From positions 1 to 64,000 of the forward strand of contig NZ_JAEQMU010000011.1 of assembly GCF_017908035.1 (NCBI RefSeq): a DNA stretch of 64,000 bases, read 5' to 3'. Positions 52,627 to 61,973 of this stretch are shown in pieces. This DNA comes from Sphingobacterium tabacisoli (GTDB lineage: Bacteria > Bacteroidota > Bacteroidia > Sphingobacteriales > Sphingobacteriaceae). The position numbers and the translations under genes are program-made. Below the pieces are notes generated by a model. That model was not told the DNA's origin. It did not search any database and saw only the letters and a program-made list of their open reading frames with translations. Position 1 is the stretch's first letter; each line of letters starts with the position of its first letter.

Positions 52627-53226
52627 TTAAGAAGATAGTACAATTCGCTTGAGCTCCTCGTATAGTCGGCTAGTAGGGAGTCCGACAACGTTCTCAAAAG
52701 ATCCTTCGATAGTATCTACCCCCATTCGACCGATCCATTCCTGAATACCGTAAGAACCGGCCTTGTCATAGGGTTTGTATTTGTCCAGGTAATATTCAAT
52801 CTCTTCACTATCCAGCGTTCGAAAACGAACAATTGTCTCGCTTGTAAAACTTTTCACCTGCCCGCGATAGGCAATGGCTACTCCCGTATAAACGTGATGC
52901 GCATTACCGCTCAAACCCGCCAATACCGCCCGAGCTTCTTCTACATTTTTGGGTTTCCCAAGCACAGCATCTGTCCCATCTACCACGACTGTATCAGCTG
53001 TAATAACGATATGATTAAAAAAGTCTGGCTCTGCAAAAGCCTTGATTTTTTCCACGGCAATATACTCGGCGGCATCTTGAGGCAGCATACCTGCCGGTAT
53101 CGACTCGTCGATTTCACGGACGACAACTTCAAAACCCAAATCCAGCGATGACAAAAGTTCCTTCCTGCGTGGAGATTGCGACCCTAAAATAATGGGTGTC
53201 TCCGCTATAGCTTCCAAAAACAACAT
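52627..53226 (-). CDS. maf: Maf-family nucleotide pyrophosphatase
   Basis: Maf proteins hydrolyse modified or canonical nucleoside triphosphates to the monophosphate, protecting RNA and DNA. The N-terminal signature ILGSQSPRRKELLSSL, the catalytic ITADTVVVDG and the EIEYYLDKYKPYDKAGSYGIQ segment are present. Its length is 199 residues. Its start is 1 bp after the stop of the KdsC-type phosphatase gene, so the two are co-transcribed. Confidence 0.94.
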   Translation of the reverse strand: MLFLEAIAETPIILGSQSPRRKELLSSLDLGFEVVVREIDESIPAGMLPQDAAEYIAVEKIKAFAEPDFFNHIVITADTVVVDGTDAVLGKPKNVEEARAVLAGLSGNAHHVYTGVAIAYRGQVKSFTSETIVRFRTLDSEEIEYYLDKYKPYDKAGSYGIQEWIGRMGVDTIEGSFENVVGLPTSRLYEELKRIVLSS

Positions 53227-53227
53227 G

Positions 53228-53746
53228 TTATATACTTTTTATTAGAACTTCCGTATGCCACTTATCCTGAAGGCGTAAAACCTTTTCTATAATCTCGCGC
53301 ACGATGCCTTCGCCTCCCCGTTTGGTAGAGACGTAGTGACTTATGCGTTTGATATCTTCAACGGCATCTGCTGGTGCAATGGCTGCGCCGACTTGCTCCA
53401 TACAGCTATAATCAGGCATATCATCGCCAATAAAGGCCATATCCGCTAAGCGCAAATTGTAACGCGTAGCAAGCTCCTCAAGCAGACTCAGCTTGTCCGA
53501 GACGCCCAAATGTATCTCAGGAACATGAAGCCCCTCCATACGTTTTAAAACGCCCTGAGAATGTCCTCCTGTAATCACAAAAATCAACAAGCCCTGCTTG
53601 GCTGCATACTGAATTGCATAGCCATCCTTGACATTGAAGGTCCGCAATTGCTCTCCATTTTCGTTGACTAAAATAGCACCATCTGTCAACACGCCATCGA
53701 CATCCAAAACAATGCATTTTATATTTTTTAACGTAGAATAAATCAT
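53228..53746 (-). CDS. KdsC-type HAD phosphatase
   Basis: This is a HAD-family hydrolase of 172 residues. It shows the nucleophile motif VLDVDGVLTDG and motif IV IGDDMPDYSCM. Length and motifs match the KDO-8-phosphate phosphatase (KdsC) group, which works in lipopolysaccharide synthesis. The substrate cannot be fixed from sequence alone, as related proteins act on other sugar phosphates. A TACCTTTG box lies on the minus strand 8 bp upstream of the start. Confidence 0.86.
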   Translation of the reverse strand: MIYSTLKNIKCIVLDVDGVLTDGAILVNENGEQLRTFNVKDGYAIQYAAKQGLLIFVITGGHSQGVLKRMEGLHVPEIHLGVSDKLSLLEELATRYNLRLADMAFIGDDMPDYSCMEQVGAAIAPADAVEDIKRISHYVSTKRGGEGIVREIIEKVLRLQDKWHTEVLIKSI

Positions 53747-53754
53747 AACTAATA

Positions 53755-53762
53755 CAAAGGTA
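53755..53762 (-). promoter_or_regulatory. Candidate -7 element of the KdsC-type/maf operon
   Basis: TACCTTTG on the minus strand matches TAnnTTTG, 8 bp before the ATG at 53746. No clear -33 element is visible. Confidence 0.4.
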
Positions 53763-53889
53763 ACTAATAATAGTAGATATGCTAAACCGCCTCCTTACTC
53801 AAAATAGCCATAGATTTATCAATATAACCCAGAAACATCAAAACTTTGTCACAAAGTAGTTGTTATCGCAACTTTTATACAGATAAGTC

Positions 53890-53920
53890 TTGACAGCTAT
53901 CGATTCTTGACGTAACTTTG
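53890..53920 (+). promoter_or_regulatory. Promoter of the small-RNA candidate
   Basis: TTG (53890-53892), then 20 bp, then TAACTTTG (53913-53920) fits the Bacteroidota consensus. No ORF of convincing length follows in this direction. Confidence 0.75.
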
Positions 53921-53925
53921 TGTTA

Positions 53926-54050
53926 ACAATTCGGAAATCTATGTAAGTGTTCGAATAGAAAAAAGAGTTGTTTTAGAATAGTCTTTTCATAATTTAGGTT
54001 TATAATTGGTTAGTAGCAAACCTTGGCGCCCATCGTCAAGGTTTTGTTCT
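53926..54050 (+). ncRNA. Candidate small RNA, about 125 nt, rod-like hairpin plus terminator
   Basis: Downstream of a good promoter the sequence folds by eye into one long irregular hairpin: CAATT (53927-53931) with AATTG (54004-54008), AAATCT (53935-53940) with AGGTTT (53996-54001, two G-U or G-C changes included), ATG (53941-53943) with CAT (53988-53990), AAAAGA (53961-53966) with TCTTTT (53982-53987). A terminator follows. A bulged rod of this length with its own promoter recalls 6S RNA, which in Bacteroidota can be about 100 nt; this identity is only a hypothesis. Confidence 0.6.
54018..54050 (+). terminator. Terminator of the small-RNA candidate
   Basis: An 8-bp stem AAACCTTG (54018-54025) / CAAGGTTT (54037-54044) is followed by TGTTCTTTT. 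The T-rich tail is only on the plus strand. Confidence 0.8.
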
Positions 54051-54124
54051 TTTATGGCCTTATATAAGAAGCCCCAACAGACAACTTATCACACAGTCCC
54101 TCAAATGCAGTCTCTTTTTAGATA

Positions 54125-54154
54125 AAAAAAGGGGCATTTTAGTGCCCCTTTTTT
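54125..54154 (-). terminator. Terminator of floA
   Basis: A 12-bp stem AAAAAAGGGGCA / TGCCCCTTTTTT with a 6-nt loop, with T runs in both directions, lies 17 bp beyond the floA stop. Confidence 0.88.
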
Positions 54155-54170
54155 ATAACGGTATCTTGGT

Positions 54171-55154
54171 TTAAGACTTATTCTTATCCGAGCCTTTAGG
54201 ATTAGATATGGATGAACGCATATCAGTATCCGCTTGAATATTTTGCATCTTGTAATAATCCATTACCCCTAGATTACCATTACGAAAAGCTTCTGCCATC
54301 GCTAATGGTACTTGCGCCTCAGCTTCGATTACCTTAGCCTTAGCTTCCTGTGCTTTCGCTCTCATCTCCTGCTCATTCGCGACCGCCATAGCGCGACGCT
54401 CTTCAGCACGGGCATTAGCTACTTTAAGGTCAGCTTCCGCTTGGTCTGTCTGTAATTTCGCACCTACGTTCTCGCCGATATCGATATCTGCAATATCAAT
54501 AGATAAGATTTCAAAGGCTGTTCCTGAATCCAATCCTTTCGATAATACCGTTTTAGAAATACGGTCAGGATTTTCCAAAACCTCTTTATGGTTTGCAGAA
54601 GAACCTATAGTCGTAACAATACCTTCCCCCACACGAGCTAGAATTGTTTCTTCTCCGGCACCACCCACCAACTGATTAATATTGGCACGTACCGTAACTC
54701 TCGCTTTCGCGATCAACTGTATACCGTCTTTGGCAACAGCAGCTACAGGAGGCGTATTGATAACCTGAGGATTAACAGAAAGCTGTACCGCATCAAAAAC
54801 ATCACGTCCAGCCAAATCGATAGCTGTAGCAAGTTTAAAATCCAAAGGAATATTAGCCTTATCTGCAGAAATCAACGCTCTTATAACCTTATTTACGTTA
54901 CCACCAGCAAGGTAGTGCGTCTCGATATCATTGGTGCTGATACGAAGTCCTGCTTTGGTCGACGTAATCATCGCATTGGTAACCAATGCAGGAGACACCT
55001 TCCGTAAGCGCATTAGCACGAGATTCAGTAGACTGATACGTACATTAGAAAGTTGAGCGGTAAACCAAAGATTGACCGGCAATAGATAGAATAAAAAAAA
55101 CAGTGCTATTACAGCACCAATGATGGTTAAAATTAAAGATACGTCTGGATTCAT
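54171..55154 (-). CDS. floA: Flotillin-like protein FloA
   Basis: FloA is an SPFH-related membrane scaffold that organises lipid microdomains. The N-terminal hydrophobic hairpin (about 5-27) anchors it to the membrane. The SPFH-like body follows ([42 protein letters not shown]). A long Ala/Glu-rich coiled coil (about 235-295) makes up the C-terminal part. Its length of 327 residues is typical of the UPF0365/FloA family. It is a single-gene unit. Confidence 0.92.
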   Translation of the reverse strand: MNPDVSLILTIIGAVIALFFLFYLLPVNLWFTAQLSNVRISLLNLVLMRLRKVSPALVTNAMITSTKAGLRISTNDIETHYLAGGNVNKVIRALISADKANIPLDFKLATAIDLAGRDVFDAVQLSVNPQVINTPPVAAVAKDGIQLIAKARVTVRANINQLVGGAGEETILARVGEGIVTTIGSSANHKEVLENPDRISKTVLSKGLDSGTAFEILSIDIADIDIGENVGAKLQTDQAEADLKVANARAEERRAMAVANEQEMRAKAQEAKAKVIEAEAQVPLAMAEAFRNGNLGVMDYYKMQNIQADTDMRSSISNPKGSDKNKS

Positions 55155-55266
55155 ATATTGAAATTATAAAAAATAGCTCCTTAAAGATATTAATTTATTT
55201 TAATTTTTTATGCATAATCTGCGTTAGATTCTTCGAAATCCTTATAAAGAAATTTAAACATTTATA

Positions 55267-55274
55267 TACCTTTG
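55267..55274 (+). promoter_or_regulatory. Candidate -7 element of the signalling operon
   Basis: TACCTTTG matches TAnnTTTG, about 100 bp before the first gene of the kinase operon. A -33 element is not obvious. Confidence 0.35.
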
Positions 55275-55374
55275 CATTAATCTGACCTAGTCCGACTGAA
55301 TGAAAAACAAAGTGTAAACTTTATATAGACGGAATATTATTAGTTTTTTTACATTGTTTTAGAGATCACCACCC

Positions 55375-58300
55375 ATGAATAAACGAAACAAATTAAAAAC
55401 ACAAGTTTTTATAAGTATTGTCATCGCTATCGCAATTATTTTAGTGTCGATACTTTATTTGTTTAACCAGTTTTCTAACTATATGGTTAGGAATGATGAA
55501 ATCATCAAAAACTCCCAAGATCAGCTGCAAGCAGCTACGACTATAAATACGGATTTTTATAATCTGACACGGGCACGTATCGACCAGATAAAGGATCGAC
55601 AGGATGCCGAATCTGAAGTGACAACACACAAGAACGCACTAAAAAAGCAGGTCACTGCACTACAAACCATTAGCTCGGAAAACAAAGAAAATGCGCGACA
55701 CCTGATTGAGAGGATTCAATTTGTGTTGACCAATACGGTAGCCCCCGATGTCGCGCCATCCAAAGACCAAGCGATCAATCACTGGATCGAAGAGCAAGAA
55801 AAGAACTTACAGGCGACCAACGTATTTGTCGGATCTGTAATCACCAACCGAGCCAAAGAAATGGCCAACAATGAAAAGTACATTAACGATGTAAAATCCG
55901 TAACTACAGGATTAATAACCTTAAGCCTCCTAATAATCGGATATGTCTTTTATAAAATATTCCAGCTACTATATCAATTACGTAAATCCAGCAGTGAATT
56001 AAAAACAGTCAACAAAGAGTTTGAAGAAGCCCGGATCAAAATTGAAGATACCAATTGGATTTTGGAAAACAGTGCTTATCTAGCCGATAAAATAAGTGGC
56101 ATCGATGAAAGTCAGAAAATAAGCAGTGTAGTCATTAATTTACTGAACCAGCAAGTACCATTACAGGCTATTGCTCTATTCATTAGAAAGCCAGACTCTT
56201 ACGAATTTACACTATCGGCTTCCTTGGGGTTAAAAAATGCTACCAACATAACCGGATTTGTTAGCGGAGAGGGCTTCTTGGGCAAGGTTGTCGAGGATAA
56301 AAACTTTATTATCCAGGAGATACAAAACGCTGAACATCTAAACACCCAAACAGGAACGGTAAATCAACTTCCCTCCACGGTATTTATTTCGCCTTTGATC
56401 CATGAAGGACATTGTCTTGGCGTTATCGAAATGGCGGCATTCTGTGCGAAAGTGGATCAAAAAAGATACCAAGACTATTTAACTCGTATCAGCCGGATTA
56501 TCGCTACACGGATTAAATTCGGACAAAGTCACCTATTGGTTGAACAACTGCTTGAGGAAACCCAAAGACAGACGGAAGAGCTCGAAGCACAACAAGAGGA
56601 ACTCCGTATCACAAACGAAGAGCTCATCCATAAGACACACTTGTTAGAATCTTCGGAAGAAGAGCTTCGCGTACAGCAAGAGGAACTGACCCAGACCAAT
56701 ACGGAGCTAAATCAAAAAGCCGCCGAAGTAGAGAAGCGGAACAACGAGCTCAATGATGCCCATAAAGTCGTAGAGCAAAAAATAAGTGAAGTACAACAGG
56801 CGAGTAGATACAAATCCGAATTCATGGCAAATATGAGCCACGAACTGAGAACTCCACTGAACAGCATTCTGATCCTCGCCAAATTACTACAGGACAACAA
56901 GGCTAAAAACCTAAATACTGAACAGATCAAATACGCCAGTGTCATACATGGTGCAGGAACAGACCTTTTGGAACTCATCAATGAATTACTTGACCTAGCA
57001 AAGATTGAATCTGGAAAAATAGACTTAAATGTCGATAAGATCTATACCAAGGATTTTATTGAAAACACAGAGGAGCTCTTCCGAGCCGTAGCAAAAGACA
57101 AAGGCATTACCTTTACAGCTCAAATCGCACCTGAGGTTCCGAGAGACTTCCTTTCGGACGAATATAGGCTACAACAGGTTATCAAGAATTTCCTATCGAA
57201 TGCCTTTAAATTTACACCTATGAACGGATCTGTAGAGCTGAATATCCGAATGCAGGCTAACAATCTGTTCTTTGAAGTCAAAGACTCCGGAAAAGGAATT
57301 ACAAAAGAAAAACAAGAACTTATATTTGAAGCATTTAGACAGGAAGACGGTTCTACAAGCCGTAAATATGGTGGTACAGGATTAGGCCTTTCGATTAGCC
57401 GAGAGATCGCATCTTTACTAGGCGGAAGAGTCACCTTAGAGAGTGAGCTCGGCAAAGGCAGCACATTTGCACTAATCATCCCTTATGCTCCTTTTGAGCC
57501 TATCGAAGCAGTAAAAAAAGTAGTTCCAGTAGAGAAAAAAGAAAGCAGTAAACCGATTGTCGAAAAAGCGCCTGAACAACAACTACCTGTGGTCCAAAAA
57601 GATCGAAAAATCCTTATCATTGAAGATGACATCAATTTTGCCGATATCTTAAAAGGATTTGCTGAGGAATATGGCTTTATAGTGACGCTCGCACACGATG
57701 GAGCGAAAGGATTTGAAGAAGCCTTGCAGACTCTACCAGATGCCATCATTCTGGATGTCATGCTGCCTATTGCCGATGGCTGGGAGGTATTGAGAATGCT
57801 CAAGGAAAACCACTCGACAAAGCATATACCGGTACACATGATGTCTGCTGCGACCTTTAATAAAAAGGACTTCTTAGAAAAAGGAGCCATAGGCTTTATG
57901 CACAAACCTGTGACTGCAGATACGATACAGAATACATTTGAGACCATCAACTTAAATGTGAGCCAATCTGTCAAGAAAATATTATTGATCGAAGACCAGG
58001 AGCTACAGAGCGAATTCATCAAAGATTCATTTGCAGACCACAACATCAACGTTATCCAAACGTTCTCACTCGCCGCCGCTTGGGATAAACTTAATGAAGA
58101 GGTGAATATAGACTGTATCATCCTAGACATGCAACTTCCTGACGGCAATGGTTTAGATTTGATTGAAAAGATAAAAGAGACACCAAAGCTGGTCAATATT
58201 CCAATCATTATCAACACGGCTTACGAGCTCCCTAAAGAACAATACGATAAAATACTGGCCGATGCGAGGGCTACTATCCTAAAATCAGACAAATCGAGCG

Positions 58301-58773
58301 ACCGACTGATAGATGAAGTCAATTTATTTCTAAATAAAATAAATAACACGTCATACCAACCCATCAAAAACATGGGCAATATCCAACAGACAAGCAATCT
58401 CAAAGGCAAGCGTGTACTGGTAGCAGATGATGACATGCGGAATATATTTGCGCTAACCACCTCACTACAGAGCTTTGAAATGGAAATAGAAATAGCCAAC
58501 AATGGTAAAGAAGCGGTCCAGATCATGAGCAATCCGGACAACGACATAGACATCATCCTAATGGACATTATGATGCCAGAAATGGATGGGTATGAAGCCA
58601 TAAAAATCATCCGTGAGGATCTGAAATATAAAAACATCCCTATCCTAGCTGTAACAGCTAAAGCAATGAAAGGAGATCGTGAAAAATCCATACAAATCGG
58701 CGCAAATGACTATGTGAGTAAACCTATAGATATCGATAAGCTAACATCATTAATGCAGGTATGGTTAGGCTAG
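55375..58773 (+). CDS. Hybrid sensor histidine kinase with GAF domain and three receiver domains
   Basis: The 1132-residue protein has TM1 at about 11-31, an extracytoplasmic helical sensor (about 35-172, CHASE3/four-helix-like), TM2 at about 177-200, a GAF domain (about 240-385), a Glu/Gln-rich coiled coil (about 390-475), HisKA with phospho-accepting H489 (MANMSHELRTPLNS), an HATPase domain (KDSGKGI, GGTGLGLSISREI), and three receiver domains (about 743-860, 864-985, 1008-1130), each with the DD/D phosphoacceptor pattern (LDVMLP, LDMQLP, MDIMMP). It opens a four-gene operon and overlaps cheR by 13 bp. Confidence 0.93.
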   Translation: MNKRNKLKTQVFISIVIAIAIILVSILYLFNQFSNYMVRNDEIIKNSQDQLQAATTINTDFYNLTRARIDQIKDRQDAESEVTTHKNALKKQVTALQTISSENKENARHLIERIQFVLTNTVAPDVAPSKDQAINHWIEEQEKNLQATNVFVGSVITNRAKEMANNEKYINDVKSVTTGLITLSLLIIGYVFYKIFQLLYQLRKSSSELKTVNKEFEEARIKIEDTNWILENSAYLADKISGIDESQKISSVVINLLNQQVPLQAIALFIRKPDSYEFTLSASLGLKNATNITGFVSGEGFLGKVVEDKNFIIQEIQNAEHLNTQTGTVNQLPSTVFISPLIHEGHCLGVIEMAAFCAKVDQKRYQDYLTRISRIIATRIKFGQSHLLVEQLLEETQRQTEELEAQQEELRITNEELIHKTHLLESSEEELRVQQEELTQTNTELNQKAAEVEKRNNELNDAHKVVEQKISEVQQASRYKSEFMANMSHELRTPLNSILILAKLLQDNKAKNLNTEQIKYASVIHGAGTDLLELINELLDLAKIESGKIDLNVDKIYTKDFIENTEELFRAVAKDKGITFTAQIAPEVPRDFLSDEYRLQQVIKNFLSNAFKFTPMNGSVELNIRMQANNLFFEVKDSGKGITKEKQELIFEAFRQEDGSTSRKYGGTGLGLSISREIASLLGGRVTLESELGKGSTFALIIPYAPFEPIEAVKKVVPVEKKESSKPIVEKAPEQQLPVVQKDRKILIIEDDINFADILKGFAEEYGFIVTLAHDGAKGFEEALQTLPDAIILDVMLPIADGWEVLRMLKENHSTKHIPVHMMSAATFNKKDFLEKGAIGFMHKPVTADTIQNTFETINLNVSQSVKKILLIEDQELQSEFIKDSFADHNINVIQTFSLAAAWDKLNEEVNIDCIILDMQLPDGNGLDLIEKIKETPKLVNIPIIINTAYELPKEQYDKILADARATILKSDKSSDRLIDEVNLFLNKINNTSYQPIKNMGNIQQTSNLKGKRVLVADDDMRNIFALTTSLQSFEMEIEIANNGKEAVQIMSNPDNDIDIILMDIMMPEMDGYEAIKIIREDLKYKNIPILAVTAKAMKGDREKSIQIGANDYVSKPIDIDKLTSLMQVWLG

Positions 58774-59597
58774 CACACAACAATGACTTCATCAGTTTTA
58801 CTGATCTCGATGAGATTGTATACCTGTTGAAAAACATTTCGGAATTTGACCTTAGTGGTTATTCAAAATCATCGCTCAAACGCCGGGTGGAACGTTTTCT
58901 AATTGTAGAAAAAATGGATTTGGTGGACTTAAAAAATGCTATTCTAAATATCGATGGTTTTGAAAACTATTTCATACAGGAACTCGTCGTTAATGTGACA
59001 GAGATGTTCAGAGATCCTGACTTTTTCAAACAGTTAAAAGCGAAAACTTTCCCCTACCTAGAGACTTATCCTCAACTCCGGCTATGGAGTGCAGGATGTG
59101 CTACAGGCGAAGAAGCATATTCATTGGCAATCCTCTTAAAGGAGAATAACCTGTTGGACCGATCATTTTTATATGGTACCGACGTTAGTTTAAAGGCCTT
59201 AGATTTTGCCCGAAAAGGGGTTTACCCCCTGGCCAAGATGAAATCTTATACAGACAACTTTAATAAATCGGGGTTAACATCGGAGTTTTCTTCCCACTAT
59301 ACAGCGATGTATGATGCAGCCATCATAAACAATGAGTATAGAAACAAAGTTTTATTTTCGACACACAACCTTGTCTCAGACAATGTATTCAACGAGTTTC
59401 AATTAATACTATGCCGTAATGTGATGATATACTTTGACAAGGAACTACAAGAGCGTGTATTAAACCTATTCTATCAATCATTAGCGCTTTTCGGTTTTCT
59501 GTGTTTAGGAACTAAAGAAAGTCTCTACGGACATCCCATAAAGAGTAGATTTAAAGTCGTAGACAGTACGCTCAATATTTACCAAAAAATTAAATGA
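58761..59597 (+). CDS. CheR-type protein-glutamate methyltransferase
   Basis: CheR methylates glutamates of signalling coiled coils using S-adenosylmethionine. The helical N-terminal domain (about 10-75) and the SAM-binding domain are complete: LWSAGCATGEEAYSLAILL, FLYGTDVSLKALDFARKG, LILCRNVMIYFDKELQ. Its length of 278 residues is normal. No chemoreceptor, CheA or CheW gene is in the window, so the substrate is likely a non-chemotaxis protein, possibly the adjacent kinase. It overlaps the kinase gene by 13 bp and cheB by 4 bp. Confidence 0.93.
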   Translation: MVRLAHNNDFISFTDLDEIVYLLKNISEFDLSGYSKSSLKRRVERFLIVEKMDLVDLKNAILNIDGFENYFIQELVVNVTEMFRDPDFFKQLKAKTFPYLETYPQLRLWSAGCATGEEAYSLAILLKENNLLDRSFLYGTDVSLKALDFARKGVYPLAKMKSYTDNFNKSGLTSEFSSHYTAMYDAAIINNEYRNKVLFSTHNLVSDNVFNEFQLILCRNVMIYFDKELQERVLNLFYQSLALFGFLCLGTKESLYGHPIKSRFKVVDSTLNIYQKIK

Positions 59598-60172
59598 AAG
59601 GCAACGCAGATAAAATAGTGCTCATCGGTGGCTCGGCAGGCTCTTTATTACTGATTACAGAGATATTGGAATACCTCCCTGCACAACTAGGTTATGCGCT
59701 ATGCATCATCATCCATCGCAGTCCGACATTCAGCTCCGAAATAGAGCAAAACCTCTCGAAAAAATTGAATCGACCTGTGCTAGCTGTGGTAGACAAGATG
59801 CCTATCGAAAACGATATCATCTATTTTGCTCCCCCAGGCTATCACCTTCTTATTGAGCCCGACAAAACCTTTGCTCTGGATAGCTCGGAGCATGTCAATT
59901 ACGCTAAGCCTTCGATTGATGTTCTCTTTGAGACCTGCGCGCAAGTATATCAAGCAAACTGTAGTGCTTTTTTGCTATCAGGAGCTAATGCAGATGGTGC
60001 CCATGGATTAAAGACCGTTGAAGATTTTGGAGGGAAGACTTTTATCCAAAAACCAGAAGAAGCATTGATCGACACCATGCCGCTTTCGGGAATACAGGAA
60101 ACCAACACATCTACTATTCTTAAAAACCAAGAAATAATACGTTATTTTAGCTACAATCTCCAGTCAACATGA
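59594..60172 (+). CDS. CheB-type methylesterase domain protein without receiver domain
   Basis: CheB removes methyl groups added by CheR. The 192-residue protein is only the catalytic domain, with triad S14 (IGGSAGS), H41 (IIIHRSP) and D134 (SGANADGAHGL). The usual N-terminal receiver domain that controls CheB is absent, so its activity must be set another way, perhaps by the receiver-bearing kinases beside it. It overlaps both neighbours by 4 bp (ATGA). Confidence 0.92.
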   Translation: MKGNADKIVLIGGSAGSLLLITEILEYLPAQLGYALCIIIHRSPTFSSEIEQNLSKKLNRPVLAVVDKMPIENDIIYFAPPGYHLLIEPDKTFALDSSEHVNYAKPSIDVLFETCAQVYQANCSAFLLSGANADGAHGLKTVEDFGGKTFIQKPEEALIDTMPLSGIQETNTSTILKNQEIIRYFSYNLQST

Positions 60173-61791
60173 AAAACATAAACTTATTAATACTTGACGA
60201 CAAAGAAGAAAACATTATAAGCTTACAGGCCCTTCTAGCGGACATCGAGAATATCAATATTATATGTTCGACGGACCCCAATGAGGCGCTGAAGCTCTGC
60301 TGGAAGAATGACATTGCTTTAGCTCTTGTAGATGTACAGATGCCCGAGATCAATGGCTTTGAGTTTGTTTCATTATTAAAATCCAATCCTAAAACCAGCC
60401 ATATCATGGCGGTCATGGTCACAGCTATATCCAAAGAGGACAAATACCTTATCAAAGGCCTACAAAGTGGCGCAGTAGATTACCTGTACAAGCCCTTGAA
60501 TCCAGAAATTACCATTGCCAAAGTAACTTCTTTCATTAAACAGATTCATATTCAAGAAGAGATCATTCAAAAAAACATTGAACTAGAAGAGTCGAAAAAA
60601 GCACTGATACAGGCTAATCAAGAGGCAGAACAGGCCCGCAAGTCCAAAGAGATATTTTTAGCAAACATGAGTCACGAAATCAGAACTCCGATTAACGGAA
60701 TCAAAGGTATCGTACACATGTTGAAGAATGCCAATCTAAACTTTGAACAACTGGACTGGGTCAATAGATTGGAGATCGCATCCAATTCACTACTGCTCAT
60801 TATTAATGATATTCTCGATATCTCCAAAATCGATTCCGGAATGATGAAAATCGAAATGGAGGATTTTCATTTCACCAATCTGCTTTTAGATCTAGGACAA
60901 ATGTTCAAGATTAAAGCTTCCGATAAAAAACTAGATTTCGATGTTATTCTAGACGCAAAACTACCAACACACGTACATTTCGATTCTCTCCGCCTCGAAC
61001 AGGTCATTAGCAACTTCGTATCGAACAGTCTAAAATTTACGGAAAGAGGAAAAATAACCCTCGCTGTAGAATCCTTAGAAACGAAAGGTGATATCCATAA
61101 AATCAAGTTTTCAGTCAGTGATACCGGAATCGGTATCAAACCGGATTCTGTCGACAAAATATTCCTCGCTTTTGAACAGGGCGATGATGGTATCACCAAA
61201 AAATTTGGAGGTACTGGACTTGGCTTGGCCATTGTAAAACGGCTTGCAGAGCTATTGGACGGTGAAGTCCATGCAAAAAGCATTTATGGGCAGGGCTCTG
61301 AGTTTTCTTTTATCGTAGACATCAAAGCGGCAGAAAATACCATAAAAATAAAACGGGAGACCAATCTACCCTACTCCCAATTTCCAAAGCTGGACGACAT
61401 CAATATATTGGTTGCTGAGGACAACGAACTGAACAGCTTTATGCTAGCCCACATGTTACAGACCTGGAACTGCAAGGTGACGGTTGTCAAAAATGGAAGA
61501 CTAGCTTTAGAGGCTCTAGAGAAAGACAACTTTGATCTGGTATTGATGGACACGCATATGCCCGTCATGAGTGGCTTTGAAGCAATCAAAGAGATAAGGG
61601 GCAACATCAACCCCACACGTAGACAGACACCGATAATTACCATCTCCGCATCTGTACTCGAACACGAACAGCAAGCTGCATTTCAAGTCGGCGCTGATGA
61701 AGTAATCGGCAAGCCATTTGAACCCACCGAACTCTACAAAAAAATAACTAAAATATGTCGTCCTGAGAAAGTCAGTAATTTGCCATTTTGA
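60169..61791 (+). CDS. Receiver-histidine kinase-receiver hybrid protein
   Basis: The 540-residue soluble protein has an N-terminal receiver (about 4-122, phospho-Asp D55), a coiled coil, HisKA with H169 (LANMSHEIRTPING), an HATPase domain (SDTGIGIKPDSVDK, GGTGLGLAIVKRL), and a C-terminal receiver (about 410-530, LMDTHMPVMSG). It lacks membrane helices. With an input receiver it can take phosphoryl groups from the upstream hybrid kinase and pass them on. It is the last gene of the operon, coupled by ATGA to cheB. Confidence 0.92.
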   Translation: MKNINLLILDDKEENIISLQALLADIENINIICSTDPNEALKLCWKNDIALALVDVQMPEINGFEFVSLLKSNPKTSHIMAVMVTAISKEDKYLIKGLQSGAVDYLYKPLNPEITIAKVTSFIKQIHIQEEIIQKNIELEESKKALIQANQEAEQARKSKEIFLANMSHEIRTPINGIKGIVHMLKNANLNFEQLDWVNRLEIASNSLLLIINDILDISKIDSGMMKIEMEDFHFTNLLLDLGQMFKIKASDKKLDFDVILDAKLPTHVHFDSLRLEQVISNFVSNSLKFTERGKITLAVESLETKGDIHKIKFSVSDTGIGIKPDSVDKIFLAFEQGDDGITKKFGGTGLGLAIVKRLAELLDGEVHAKSIYGQGSEFSFIVDIKAAENTIKIKRETNLPYSQFPKLDDINILVAEDNELNSFMLAHMLQTWNCKVTVVKNGRLALEALEKDNFDLVLMDTHMPVMSGFEAIKEIRGNINPTRRQTPIITISASVLEHEQQAAFQVGADEVIGKPFEPTELYKKITKICRPEKVSNLPF

Positions 61792-61973
61792 GTGGGAGGC
61801 CAACCTATAGTTCTTTTATTTTTAGTACCTTTAAGCGTTATATTCACAATGACAGAAGTTGCATAAAAGCAGCCTCCGCAGGAAGGAAGTATTCTTTTAG
61901 CAGCTTCATTAAACAAAATGAAACAGGTATAGCAGTACGTCGTATGCTATATCCTTAATTTAATCAAATTTCA

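Larger units (their letters stand above)
53747..54170. other. 424-bp gap between the KdsC-type gene and floA
   Basis: It holds a small-RNA candidate with its own promoter and terminator on the plus strand (described separately), a 15-bp palindrome ACTTTGTcACAAAGT at 53843-53857, and the floA terminator near 54125-54154. A 23-codon ORF at 54054 is not convincing. Confidence 0.6.

Noticed and set aside
54054-54125. 23-codon ORF between the small-RNA candidate and floA
   Set aside because: Composition is unremarkable, with no start signal, and it ends where the floA terminator begins.
57483-58217. Minus-strand ORF of 244 codons inside the hybrid kinase gene
   Set aside because: Ser/Met/Ile-rich shadow of the receiver-domain region; the plus strand is clearly coding.
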